Assembly: GCA_025846845.1 (NCBI GenBank)
Contig: JAOYTL010000007.1
Location: 1 to 64,000, forward strand
Origin: Alloboseaceae bacterium BT-24-1
Lineage (GTDB): Bacteria > Pseudomonadota > Alphaproteobacteria > Rhizobiales > Beijerinckiaceae
DNA length: 64,000 nt
Direction of reading: 5' to 3'
The notes under the pieces: model-generated
What the model saw: the letters and a program-made list of their open reading frames with translations, nothing else
Told to the model about the DNA's origin: nothing
Databases searched by the model: none
Shown: piece by piece, positions 24,416-32,282 of the stretch
How the letters are laid out: each line of letters starts with the position of its first letter
Position numbering within the stretch: position 1 is the first letter of the stretch
Made by a program: the position numbers and the translations under genes

Positions 24416-26455
24416 ATGACCGATGTCGCCCGCACGCTGATGGTCTGCTCGTGCGAGGATACGATGCCGCTCGACGGCAAAGCGATCCAGCGCGGCTGCG
24501 GCGGCGCCGAGATCAGCGAGCACCGCCATCTCTGCCGCAGCCAGATCGAGCGTTTCCGCGATATGCTGGCAAAGAGCGAGGCGATCACCGTCGCCTGCAC
24601 GCAGGAGGCGCCGCTGTTCGAAGAGGTCGCTGCAGACCTCGACTATGCCGGCGACCTGACCTTCACCAATATCCGCGAGGCGGCCGGCTGGTCCAACGAA
24701 GCCAAGGCCGCCGGCCCCAAGATGGCCGCCCTGCTCGCTGCCGCGAGCGAGCCGCTGCCGCCGGCCTCCTTCACCACGTTGACCAGCAAGGGCGTCGCGC
24801 TGATCTATGGCCGCGACGAGGTCGCGATCGCGCTCGCGCATCGCCTCGCCGATCATCTCGACGTCACCGTACTGCTGTCACGGCCGGGCGAGATCGCGCC
24901 GCCGCGCACTGACGAGTTCCCGGTTCTGAAGGGCACGATCGCGCGGGCGAGCGGCTGGCTCGGCGCCTTCGAACTCACCGTCAACGACTACGCCGCGCCC
25001 TCGCCCTCCTCGCGAGGCAAGCTCGTCTTCGACACCCCGCGCAATGGCGCAGTCTCGCAATGCGACGTCGTGATCGACATCTCCGGCGGGACGCCGCTGT
25101 TTCCGGCCGGCGATTTGCGTGCCGGCTATCTGCGCGCCGACCCACGTGATCCGACCGCGGTCGAGCGATTGGCCTTCCAGGCCAGCGGGCTTGTCGGCGA
25201 ATTCGACAAGCCGGCCTATGTCGCCCTCAACGAAGGGCTCTGCGCCCATGCGCGCTCGCAGAAGACCGGTTGCACACGCTGCCTCGACCTCTGCCCGACC
25301 GGCGCGATCACCCCGGCGGGCGACCATGTCGCGATCTCGGCCGAGATCTGCGCCGGCTGCGGCGCCTGCGCCGCCGTCTGCCCGACCGGCGCGGTGACCT
25401 ATACGCTGCCGCCGGCCGATGCGCTGCTGCGCAAGCTGCGGACCCTGCTCGTCACCTATGCCGAGGCGGGCGGGCGCGAGCCGGTCGTGCTCCTGCATGA
25501 CGGCGACCACGGCGAGCCCTTGATCGAAGCGCTTGCCCGCCACGGCGCCGGCCTGCCGGCACGTGTGCTGCCCTTGCGCGTCAACGAGATCACCCAGCTC
25601 GGGCTGGAGACCTTCGCGGCGGCACTCGCCTTCGGCGCCTCCGCCATCCGCGTGCTCGGCCGGGCCAAGCCCAAGCACGACATATCCGGCCTGACGCGCA
25701 ATCTCGACTATGCCAACGCCCTTGCCGGCGCGCTCGGTTATGGCGAGGTCCGCGCCGCGCTGATCGAGACCGACGACCCTGACCTGTTGGCCGCCGCGCT
25801 CGCGAGGGTTGCGCCCGGCACGAGCGCCGCGCAGCCCGCCCGCTTCCGGCCGATGGGCGCCGGACGCCCGCTGCTGCGCCAGACGATCGGCGAGCTGCAT
25901 GCCATCGCGCCAGCTCCGGTCGCCAACGTCGCGATGCCGCCGCTCGCGCCCTTCGGGACGGTCCATGTCGACACGGAAGGCTGCACGCTTTGCCTCGCCT
26001 GCGTCTCGGCCTGCCCGGTCAGCGCGCTCGGCGATGATCCCGAGCGGCCGACGCTCAGCTTCCAGGAAGACCTTTGCGTGCAGTGCGGGCTCTGCGCCGC
26101 GACCTGCCCGGAAAAGGTGATCACGCTGGAGCCTCGCATCGATTTCGATGCTTGGAAGGGTGGCCGCCGCATCGTCAAGCAGGAGGAGCCGTTCCACTGC
26201 ATCGCCTGCGCAAAACCCTTCGGCGTCCGCAGCACGATCGAGAAGATCGCGGCCAAGCTCGAGAACAAGCACTGGATGTTCGCCGGCGAAGGCGCGAAGC
26301 GAGCCTCGATCCTGCGCATGTGCGAGGATTGCCGGGTCGAGGCCGTGGTCAACGAGAGCTTCGACCCGCATCTCTCGCCTCAGCGCCCGCCGGTGCGCAC
26401 AACCGACGACTATCTGCGCGAGCGGGCGGAGCGTGGCGAGGACCCGCTGGGATGA
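24416..26455 (+). CDS. Multi-[4Fe-4S] cluster protein of the formate dehydrogenase region
   Basis: The 679-residue protein has two pairs of ferredoxin motifs: CTRCLDLCPTGAI and CAGCGACAAVCPTGAV (about 285-325), then CTLCLACVSACPVSAL and CVQCGLCAATCPEKVI (about 522-570). Extra Cys sets follow as CIACAKPFG (595) and CEDC (635). The N terminus has CSCEDTMPLDGKAIQRGCGG. It is soluble with no signal peptide, so it is likely a cytoplasmic electron carrier or Fe-S platform. It recurs beside DUF3305/3306 and fdh genes. The start ATG is preceded by GAGG. It could pass electrons during maturation of FdhA or link formate oxidation to another acceptor; neither is shown. Confidence 0.88.
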   Translation: MTDVARTLMVCSCEDTMPLDGKAIQRGCGGAEISEHRHLCRSQIERFRDMLAKSEAITVACTQEAPLFEEVAADLDYAGDLTFTNIREAAGWSNEAKAAGPKMAALLAAASEPLPPASFTTLTSKGVALIYGRDEVAIALAHRLADHLDVTVLLSRPGEIAPPRTDEFPVLKGTIARASGWLGAFELTVNDYAAPSPSSRGKLVFDTPRNGAVSQCDVVIDISGGTPLFPAGDLRAGYLRADPRDPTAVERLAFQASGLVGEFDKPAYVALNEGLCAHARSQKTGCTRCLDLCPTGAITPAGDHVAISAEICAGCGACAAVCPTGAVTYTLPPADALLRKLRTLLVTYAEAGGREPVVLLHDGDHGEPLIEALARHGAGLPARVLPLRVNEITQLGLETFAAALAFGASAIRVLGRAKPKHDISGLTRNLDYANALAGALGYGEVRAALIETDDPDLLAAALARVAPGTSAAQPARFRPMGAGRPLLRQTIGELHAIAPAPVANVAMPPLAPFGTVHVDTEGCTLCLACVSACPVSALGDDPERPTLSFQEDLCVQCGLCAATCPEKVITLEPRIDFDAWKGGRRIVKQEEPFHCIACAKPFGVRSTIEKIAAKLENKHWMFAGEGAKRASILRMCEDCRVEAVVNESFDPHLSPQRPPVRTTDDYLRERAERGEDPLG

Positions 26456-26460
26456 TCTGC

Positions 26461-26558
26461 CGTCATGCTCGGACTTGACTCGAGCATCTCAGGCCGGAAG
26501 GGCGCCTTATCCTGCCTGAGATGCCCCGGTCTGCGCTTCGCTTCGCCCGGGAATGACG
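26461..26558. repeat. 98-bp cloverleaf-type intergenic repeat, copy B1
   Basis: Terminal CGTCAT and ATGACG enclose arm 1 (GCTCGGACTTGACTCGAGC), a central arm (ATCTCAGGC / GCCTGAGAT) and arm 3 (CCCCGGTCTGCGCTTCGCTT, closed by CGCCCGGG). It has the same length and design as the copy at 57140 and fills the gap between two convergent genes. A terminator role is inferred. Confidence 0.8.
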
Positions 26559-26565
26559 CGCTCTT

Positions 26566-27915
26566 TCACCGCGTCACCTTCTCCAGCCAGTCGACCAGCG
26601 CCTGTCGGTCTTCAGCCGAGCCGATGGTCTGCTCCGGCATCTTGGTACCGGGCGTATAGGCGCTCGGGCCGACCTCGAACAGCTTCGCCACGCTCTCCTT
26701 GCTCCAGACGATGTCCATGCCCTTGAGGGCGTCGGAGAAGGCATAGCCCGGCGCGGTCGCGATGCGGCGGCCGAAGATGCCGTGCAGGGTCGGGCCGGCG
26801 CGGTTGCCGTCGGCCGGGGTCAGGGTGTGACAAGCCGCGCAGGCGCGGAAGACCTGCGCGCCCCGCTCGCCCTGGAAGGCGGCGAGCGCATCCTCGCCGG
26901 CCCGCGGCACCACCGCCCCAACATGCTCGCCGGTGACGGCGTTCCAGCGCCGGACCAACCGATCGGCCCCCCCGGAAAGGAGCTGCCTGCCGTCGGGCAG
27001 GAAGGCGAGCGACCAGACCGGCAGTCCGGGGCCGACCAATGTGGCGCGGATCGTGCGCATCTTGCGGTCGATCAGCGCGACCTGGCCACGCAGACCACCG
27101 GCTGCGATGGTCGCGCCGTCAGGCGAGATGGCGAGCGCGATCAATGGTGTCTCGCCGACCGCGATCTCGGCGCGTTGCGCTCCGTCCGGGCCGAACAGGC
27201 GCAGGCGGCCGTCGGCAGCGGCAACCGCGATCTCGCCATCGGATGCAGTGATCACGCCGTTGAGCGGCGCGGGCGTGGTTACGATCAGCGGCGCGCCACC
27301 ATCGGCGGGCCAGAGCCGCAAAGTCGTATCATAACCCGACGAGACGACCATGCCGCCCGGAGCGAAGGCGACGCCGTTGACCGGCCCCTGATGGCCTTCG
27401 AGCACGCGCGCAGAATCGTCGGCCAATGCATTGACCCGGACCGTTCCGTCCCAGGAGGCGGAAGCGAGATGCCGCCCTTCCGGCGAGATCGCCAGCGCGG
27501 CGACCGGGCCCTTATGCCCCTCGATGACCTTGGCCGGCTCGGGCGCATCGCCGCGCCAGAGCGCGATCCTGCCGTCCTCGCCGCCGGTGGCGAAGCCGAG
27601 GCCGTTGACGGACACCGCTGCATTGACCGCCCCTTGATGGAAGCGCAGCACCTTGATGGCGCTGCCGCGTGCCAGGCCCCACAGGATCGCCGACTGATCG
27701 AAGGAGCCGGTCAGCGCCGTTGCGCCATCGGCCGAGACCGCGGCGGCGCGCACAGGTCCACCATGGCCGCGCAGCTCCTGGGCGGAGGCCGGAAACGCTG
27801 CAATGAAAAGCGCGAGAAGCGCCACGCGAGCCCTTCTCCCCTTGGGGGAGAAGGTGGCAGCGCGAAGCACTGACGGATGAGGGCGTGAAAGGCGTCGGCG
27901 CATGACTTCCCTCAT
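26566..27915 (-). CDS. Secreted WD40-repeat / cytochrome c fusion protein
   Basis: A hydrophobic signal segment (VALLALFIAAFPASAQ) is followed by seven or so WD40 blades (for example ELRGHGGPVRAAAVSADG, then EGHKGPVAALAISPEGRHLA). A C-terminal class I cytochrome c domain has the haem motif CAACH and a distal Met in GTKMPEQTIG. The product should be periplasmic, combining a beta-propeller scaffold with electron transfer. The N terminus overlaps a palindromic repeat. The long start is shown here; a GTG at 27825 with GGAGAAGG six bases upstream, supplied by that repeat, is an equally plausible start. It could accept electrons near formate dehydrogenase, but its partner is unknown. Confidence 0.87.
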   Translation of the reverse strand: MREVMRRRLSRPHPSVLRAATFSPKGRRARVALLALFIAAFPASAQELRGHGGPVRAAAVSADGATALTGSFDQSAILWGLARGSAIKVLRFHQGAVNAAVSVNGLGFATGGEDGRIALWRGDAPEPAKVIEGHKGPVAALAISPEGRHLASASWDGTVRVNALADDSARVLEGHQGPVNGVAFAPGGMVVSSGYDTTLRLWPADGGAPLIVTTPAPLNGVITASDGEIAVAAADGRLRLFGPDGAQRAEIAVGETPLIALAISPDGATIAAGGLRGQVALIDRKMRTIRATLVGPGLPVWSLAFLPDGRQLLSGGADRLVRRWNAVTGEHVGAVVPRAGEDALAAFQGERGAQVFRACAACHTLTPADGNRAGPTLHGIFGRRIATAPGYAFSDALKGMDIVWSKESVAKLFEVGPSAYTPGTKMPEQTIGSAEDRQALVDWLEKVTR

Positions 27916-27956
27916 CCGTCTGCTTCGCAGACACCTTCTCCCCCGAGGGGAGAAGG
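27831..27956. repeat. CT/GA-rich palindromic repeat overlapping a gene start
   Basis: The left arm has CCCTTCTCCCCTTGGGGGAG and the right arm CTTCTCCCCCGAGGGGAGAAG; GATGAGGG and CCCTCATC pair further in. It is the same family as 55861-56013 and 61271-61480. It underlies the 5' end of the WD40-cytochrome gene and separates it from the divergent TusA-like gene. Confidence 0.75.
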
Positions 27957-27991
27957 ATAGGTGCTGTTGCTCCCACGCGAAATGCCATCAT

Positions 27992-28008
27992 ATGAAGCAC
28001 AGCTTCAT
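27992..28008. promoter_or_regulatory. 17-bp perfect palindrome upstream of TusA-like gene
   Basis: ATGAAGC-ACA-GCTTCAT has 7-bp perfect arms and lies 28 bases before the start codon of the TusA-like gene. It could be an operator or a leader hairpin; no regulator can be assigned. Confidence 0.4.
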
Positions 28009-28035
28009 TCGAATGGCCTCGCCCAAAACTCGCCC

Positions 28036-28266
28036 ATGTCTTCCATTCCGCTCAACCTGCGCGGCCTGAAGTGCCCTCTTCCGGCCCTGCGCGTGCGCAA
28101 GGCGCTGAAAGGCGCGGCGCCGGGCGATCTGTTCCTGGTCGAATGCACCGACCCGATGGCGGCGATCGACATCCCGAACCTGATGCGCGAGACCGGCGAC
28201 GCGATCGAACTCAGCAGCAGCGAGGGCGAGCTGCTGGTCTTCCACATCCGCAAGGCCGCGGCCTAG
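28036..28266 (+). CDS. TusA-family sulfurtransferase
   Basis: The 76-residue protein has the TusA motif NLRGLKCPLPALRVRKAL, whose Cys carries persulfide sulfur. The remaining sequence has the two-layer alpha/beta pattern of the family, and length is normal. TusA proteins relay sulfur to tRNA thiolation, Mo-cofactor enzymes or FdhD. Its place between formate dehydrogenase and fdhD genes fits sulfur supply to the Mo cofactor, though this is inference. The start gives MSSIPLNLRG; a longer upstream frame overlaps a palindrome. The Mrp-type gene follows after 28 bases, in the same direction. Confidence 0.9.
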   Translation: MSSIPLNLRGLKCPLPALRVRKALKGAAPGDLFLVECTDPMAAIDIPNLMRETGDAIELSSSEGELLVFHIRKAAA

Positions 28267-28294
28267 CGTCGCGCAACAACCGGAGCCCGCCATC

Positions 28295-29428
28295 GTGGCC
28301 CTTTCGCAAAACGACATCCTGCGCGCGCTCGAACTGGTGAAACTGCCGGCGAGCGGGCAATCGCTGGCGGCCTCCGGCCGCATCGGCGACATCCTGATCG
28401 ACGGCGGCAAGGTGATCTTCGCGATCGGCATCGATGCGACCGAAGCCAGTGCCATGGAGCCGGTGCGCAAGGCGGCCGAAAGCGCGGTCGGCGGCATTCC
28501 CGGCGTGACGCAGGTGCTGGTCGGCCTCACCGCCGACAAGGCGCCGGGCCGTCCGGCGCCATCGCAGGCGGCGGAAGCGCGCCGGCAGGCGCATGGCCAG
28601 CCCGGTCCCGGCGGGCCGGTGCCGAAGGCGGCCGGCATTCCGGGCGTCAAGCAGATCATCGCGGTGGCGAGCGGCAAGGGCGGCGTCGGCAAGTCGACCA
28701 CCACCGCCAACCTCGCTGTCGCCCTCGCGACACTCGGCCTCAAGGTCGGTGTGCTCGATGCCGACATCTACGGCCCGTCCGTGCCGAAGATCTTCGGCAT
28801 CACCGGCAAGCCGCGGCTGGTCTCGGGCCGCACGCTCGCGCCGATGGAAGCCTATGGCCTCAAGATCATGTCGATCGGCTTCCTGATCGACGAGGAGACG
28901 CCGATGATCTGGCGCGGCCCGATGGTGATCTCGGCGATCACCCAGATGCTGCGCGAGGTCGCCTGGGGCGAGCTCGACGTGCTCGTCGTCGACATGCCGC
29001 CCGGCACCGGCGACGCCCAGCTCACCATGGCGCAGCAGACCCCGCTCGCCGGCGCCGTCATCGTCTCGACGCCGCAGGACCTGGCCCTGCTCGATGCCCG
29101 CCGCGGCGTCGCCATGTTCAGGAAGGTCGAGGTGCCGATCCTCGGCATCGTCGAGAACATGAGCTATTTCATCTGCCCGGAATGCGGCCACCGCTCCGAC
29201 ATCTTCGCCCATGGCGGCGCGCGGCATGAGGCGGAGCGGCTCCACGTGCCGTTCCTCGGCGAGATCCCGCTCGCCATGTCGATCCGCGAGACCTCGGATG
29301 GCGGCCGCCCGATCGTGGCGAGCGACCCCGACAGCCCCCATGCCAAGGCCTATGTCGCCCTGGCGCGGCAGGTGAAGGCCGGCCTCGCCGGGCCGGCCAG
29401 GGCAGCGCCACGGATCGTGATCGAATAG
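28295..29428 (+). CDS. apbC: Mrp/ApbC-family P-loop Fe-S cluster carrier
   Basis: The 377-residue protein has an N-terminal DUF59/MIP18-type domain (about 1-85) and a deviant Walker A motif GKGGVGKSTTTANLAVALA at about 130. The typical Mrp block DADIYGPSVPKIFGI follows. A CxxC pair (YFICPECGHRSDIF) near 290 is the cluster-binding site. Such proteins bind and hand over [4Fe-4S] clusters using ATP. The start is GTG, preceded by CGGAG. Its position next to Fe-S-rich formate dehydrogenase genes and a TusA-like gene fits cluster delivery there, although Mrp proteins are also general housekeepers. Confidence 0.93.
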   Translation: MALSQNDILRALELVKLPASGQSLAASGRIGDILIDGGKVIFAIGIDATEASAMEPVRKAAESAVGGIPGVTQVLVGLTADKAPGRPAPSQAAEARRQAHGQPGPGGPVPKAAGIPGVKQIIAVASGKGGVGKSTTTANLAVALATLGLKVGVLDADIYGPSVPKIFGITGKPRLVSGRTLAPMEAYGLKIMSIGFLIDEETPMIWRGPMVISAITQMLREVAWGELDVLVVDMPPGTGDAQLTMAQQTPLAGAVIVSTPQDLALLDARRGVAMFRKVEVPILGIVENMSYFICPECGHRSDIFAHGGARHEAERLHVPFLGEIPLAMSIRETSDGGRPIVASDPDSPHAKAYVALARQVKAGLAGPARAAPRIVIE

Positions 29429-29443
29429 GTTTTTTGGATCGCC

Positions 29444-29490
29444 GCATCGGATTTTCCCAAAAAAGTGGCCCCCACTTTTCGGTCCGATGC
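29444..29490. repeat. Palindromic repeat, probable terminator of apbC
   Basis: Outer arms GCATCGGA and TCCGATGC enclose AAAAGTGG and CCACTTTT. It lies directly beyond the apbC stop and in front of the stop of a convergent gene, so it can act as a two-way terminator. The inner arms recur at 11035-11085. Confidence 0.65.
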
Positions 29491-29491
29491 T

Positions 29492-29980
29492 CTAGTTCCG
29501 CAGATCGAGCCCGCTTGAGCGCTCAGCCTGCACTGCGAGCTGGTCGGGAGACACTCTAGCCGACTCCGTCTGCCGTTCGATCAGCACCCAGATATGCCCG
29601 AACGGGTCGAACAGAGAGGCGACCCGCCGTCCCTCGACATCGGTCTGGACCCGGTCACGCAGCGCCGCCCCGGCCACGATCGCCTGTGCGAAGCAGGCCT
29701 CGATATCCGGCACCGTCAATTGCACGATCGTGCTGACCGCGCCGGCCGCCTTGGGGAAGAACGGGCCACCATAGGATGGCTCCTCCTCGCGGCGCGGATT
29801 GGAGCCGGCGACGGAAATCCGTGTTCCACCCATCAGCATGTCGACCCCGGCGAGCTCGCCGTCGACCCTGTATGTCTTGAGCTGCCGTGCTTCGAACGCC
29901 TCGCTGTAGAAGTCCGCGGCCTCCTGCTCGCGTCCATGCTGCACGAAAATCGTCAGGCCGACGCCGATACTCTGCTCCAT
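29492..29980 (-). CDS. VOC/glyoxalase-family protein (PhnB-like)
   Basis: The 162-residue protein has the paired beta-alpha-beta-beta-beta modules of the VOC superfamily: SIGVGLTIFVQHGREQEAAD with FYSEAF, then TVPDIEACFAQAIVAG and SLFDPFGHIWVLIER. The closing DPFGHIW is typical of PhnB-like members. The substrate cannot be told. The start has GGAG eight bases upstream; the open frame continues 28 codons further but without a good site. It is monocistronic and convergent with apbC. Confidence 0.85.
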   Translation of the reverse strand: MEQSIGVGLTIFVQHGREQEAADFYSEAFEARQLKTYRVDGELAGVDMLMGGTRISVAGSNPRREEEPSYGGPFFPKAAGAVSTIVQLTVPDIEACFAQAIVAGAALRDRVQTDVEGRRVASLFDPFGHIWVLIERQTESARVSPDQLAVQAERSSGLDLRN

Positions 29981-30116
29981 CGCGAATCTCCTCATCCGTC
30001 GCCGCTGGAAAATGGGCTGGCGAAGCCGGCGGAATCTTGATCGATCCGCGGCAGGCTCAGACACAGCCCATCACCGATACGCGATGACATCCGATTTTGT
30101 TCATGTTATGTTCTAG

Positions 30117-30542
30117 ATGAAATCCACGGAGACTAAGGCGATGCCCGTCCTGCCAGCGCGCCATATCAGCATCTCGATCGAGAGGCCGGTCGAGGAGGTC
30201 TACGGCTTCCTCGCCGAGCCCATGAACTTCCCGAAATGGGCGGAGGGCCTCGGCGGCGAGTTCCACCATGTCGAGGGTATGACCTATCGCGCGAAGACGC
30301 CGATGGGGCCGATGCGGGTGATGTTCAGCGAGCCCAATCCCTACGGCATCCTCGATCACGCCGTCGTTCCTGATGCGGGCGCACCAATGCACAACCCGAT
30401 GCGGGCGTTCGCCAATGGCAGCGGCAGCGAGGTGGTGTTCACGCTGTTCAGGCGGCCCGAGATGACGGAGGATGCATTCGCGCGCGACGCCGAATGGGTG
30501 GCGACCGATCTCGCGCGCTTGAAAGCCCTGCTGGAAGGCTAG
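30117..30542 (+). CDS. SRPBCC-superfamily protein
   Basis: The 141-residue protein has the START/polyketide-cyclase pattern: ISISIERPVEEVYGFLAEPM at the start and a long C-terminal helix (AEWVATDLARLKALLEG). This fold binds hydrophobic ligands in a deep cavity. No specific activity can be given. An internal Met (MPVLPARH, codon 9) could be the true start. It is divergent from the VOC-family gene. Confidence 0.82.
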   Translation: MKSTETKAMPVLPARHISISIERPVEEVYGFLAEPMNFPKWAEGLGGEFHHVEGMTYRAKTPMGPMRVMFSEPNPYGILDHAVVPDAGAPMHNPMRAFANGSGSEVVFTLFRRPEMTEDAFARDAEWVATDLARLKALLEG

Positions 30543-30552
30543 GCCGGACGCT

Positions 30553-30675
30553 TCACAGCCGAACGTTGCTGGTCGCGTAGGCGACGTCGACCGGACGCTG
30601 ATAGGTCGCCAGCACCAGGCTCGCGCCATAGGCGGCGATCGCGGCGAAGGCGACGGCAATGACAAAGGACTTCAT
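30553..30675 (-). CDS. 40-residue single-pass membrane peptide
   Basis: A short gene encodes one hydrophobic helix (SFVIAVAFAAIAAYGASLVL) followed by ATYQRPVDVAYATSNVRL. GGGGGAAG lies about six bases before the ATG, a strong ribosome-binding site. It is downstream of mobA on the same strand, with a 17-bp inverted repeat of the fdh operator pattern 24 bases upstream of its start. I recall similar short proteins ending in ATS-x-VRL in related bacteria but cannot name a family. A role with the formate dehydrogenase set is possible and untested. Confidence 0.65.
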   Translation of the reverse strand: MKSFVIAVAFAAIAAYGASLVLATYQRPVDVAYATSNVRL

Positions 30676-30698
30676 GCGACTTCCCCCAGAGGCAGGCG

Positions 30699-30715
30699 AA
30701 TAAGCTTCGCTTATC
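30699..30715. promoter_or_regulatory. 17-bp inverted repeat, candidate fdh operator (site 3)
   Basis: On the minus strand it reads GATAAG-CGAAG-CTTATT, matching the arms and spacing of the sites at 20706 and 24352. It lies between mobA and the 40-residue membrane peptide gene. The internal AAGCTT-like core also makes a small hairpin, so a post-transcriptional role is an alternative. Confidence 0.45.
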
Positions 30716-30745
30716 GGTTGAATCTAGGGGCGGCACGGTCCCCGA

Positions 30746-31378
30746 TCAAGCGTCGCCAAGCGCGGCATGGAGCCGCTCGGCCTCGGCAAGATCATCGGGC
30801 CGATTGGCGTTGAAGAAGGGGTCGACCGGCGTCACCAGCCATTCGACCGAAACGACACCGTGGCGCGCCGTCCAGCGGTCGATCTTGCGCTCGTCCTCGA
30901 CGGTGAGCGCATGGCGCAATTGCTCGCGCAACGAAACCGGCCAGAGCCCGATCACAGGGTGGGTCCAGCCGCCGGAGGCGGCGCAGGCGAGCGGGACATT
31001 CGCCGCCACGCGCGCCGCATGCAGCCGCGCCACCAGATCGCGCGGAATGAAGGGCGTGTCGGCGGCGACGCTGACCAGCCATTGTGCGCCCGGCCGGTTC
31101 GCTGCGAGCCAATCGAGCCCGGCGAGGATGCCGGCGAGCGGCCCGGCGAAATCCGGCACACTGTCAGCGACCACAGGCAGGCCGTAATCGGCGAAGCGGG
31201 CGGGATCGCCATTGGCGTTGAGCAGGAGCCCGTCACATTGTGGGCGGAGCCGCTCAAGGACATGGGCAAGGATGGTGCGGCCGGCGATGGTACGCAGCGG
31301 CTTGTCGCCGCCGCCCATGCGGCGGGCAAGCCCGCCGGCGAGCAGGAGGCCGAGGGTCGGCGGGCTGGGATCAGTCAT
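30746..31378 (-). CDS. mobA: Molybdenum cofactor guanylyltransferase MobA
   Basis: The 210-residue protein attaches GMP to Mo-molybdopterin to make the MGD cofactor needed by formate dehydrogenase. The nucleotidyltransferase loop LLAGGLARRMGGGDKPL is at 11-27, and VSAADTPFIPRDL and NANRPDDLAEAE are typical downstream motifs. Its start overlaps the fdhD stop by eight bases, so the order DUF2478, fdhD, mobA is one operon. Confidence 0.95.
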   Translation of the reverse strand: MTDPSPPTLGLLLAGGLARRMGGGDKPLRTIAGRTILAHVLERLRPQCDGLLLNANGDPARFADYGLPVVADSVPDFAGPLAGILAGLDWLAANRPGAQWLVSVAADTPFIPRDLVARLHAARVAANVPLACAASGGWTHPVIGLWPVSLREQLRHALTVEDERKIDRWTARHGVVSVEWLVTPVDPFFNANRPDDLAEAERLHAALGDA

Positions 31379-32261
31379 CGCCGGATCCCTTGCGGCGATG
31401 CTTGCCGCCCTCCTCCTCGACGCTGTCGGGGTCCTGGTCGAAGACGATGCGGTCCTCGCCGGCGAGCGCCAGGAAGCGCTTGCCGCGGGCCCGGCCGATC
31501 AGGGTCAGGCCGGCCTTGCGGGCGAGTTCGACGCCCCATTCGGTGAAGCCGGAGCGCGAGACCAGGATCGGGATGCCCATCCGCACGGTCTTGATCACCA
31601 TCTCCGAGGTCAGCCGGCCGGTGGTGTAGAAGATCATCCTGCCAGGATCGACATCGTGGCGGAAGAGCCAGCCGGCGACCTTGTCGACGGCGTTGTGGCG
31701 GCCGACATCCTCCATGTAGACCAGCGGCTTGTCGCGCTCGCAGAGCACGCAGCCATGGATCGCGCCAGCTTCCAGATAGAGCGAGGGCGTGGTGTTGATC
31801 TTGCGGGTCAGCCCATAGAGCCAGCTCGTGCGCAGCTCGGCTCTCGGCAGGACGATCTCGTCGATCGCCTCCATCAGGTCGCCGAAGGCGGTGCCCTGGG
31901 CACAGCCCGAGGTCAGCGTCTTCTTCTTCAGCTTCTGCTCGAAATCGGTGCGCTCGGGCGTACGCACCACGACGACCTCGAGCTCCTCGTCGTAGTCGAC
32001 GGCCTCGACCGGGTCGCCGCGCCTGAGCATGTTCTGGTTGAGCAGATAGCCGAGCGCCAGATACTCCGGGTGGTCGCCGATCGTCATCATCGTGACGATC
32101 TCCTGGCTGTTCAGATAGAGCGTCAACGCGCGCTCGGTGACGACGCGGGTCTCGACGCGGGCGCCGCTATGGTCGATGCCGGCAACCGTCGCGCCAAGGC
32201 GAGCAGCGGCCGGATCGGGCCGGATCAGGTAGTCGTCGAGGAAGTCGCTGCCAACAGGCAC
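31371..32261 (-). CDS. fdhD: Formate dehydrogenase accessory sulfurtransferase FdhD
   Basis: The 296-residue protein transfers sulfur to the Mo-bis-MGD cofactor, a step needed to activate formate dehydrogenase. The reactive Cys is in TLTSGCAQGTAFGDL (near 119). Only one Cys is present there, whereas E. coli FdhD has a CxxC. The cofactor-binding motif VYMEDVGRHNAVDKVAGW and the later TGRLTSEMVIK and SRSGFT are standard. The C terminus is charged and probably disordered. It overlaps mobA and follows the DUF2478 gene by 21 bases. Confidence 0.95.
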   Translation of the reverse strand: MPVGSDFLDDYLIRPDPAAARLGATVAGIDHSGARVETRVVTERALTLYLNSQEIVTMMTIGDHPEYLALGYLLNQNMLRRGDPVEAVDYDEELEVVVVRTPERTDFEQKLKKKTLTSGCAQGTAFGDLMEAIDEIVLPRAELRTSWLYGLTRKINTTPSLYLEAGAIHGCVLCERDKPLVYMEDVGRHNAVDKVAGWLFRHDVDPGRMIFYTTGRLTSEMVIKTVRMGIPILVSRSGFTEWGVELARKAGLTLIGRARGKRFLALAGEDRIVFDQDPDSVEEEGGKHRRKGSGDD

Positions 32262-32282
32262 GGGATAGCTCCTTGCGAGCCT

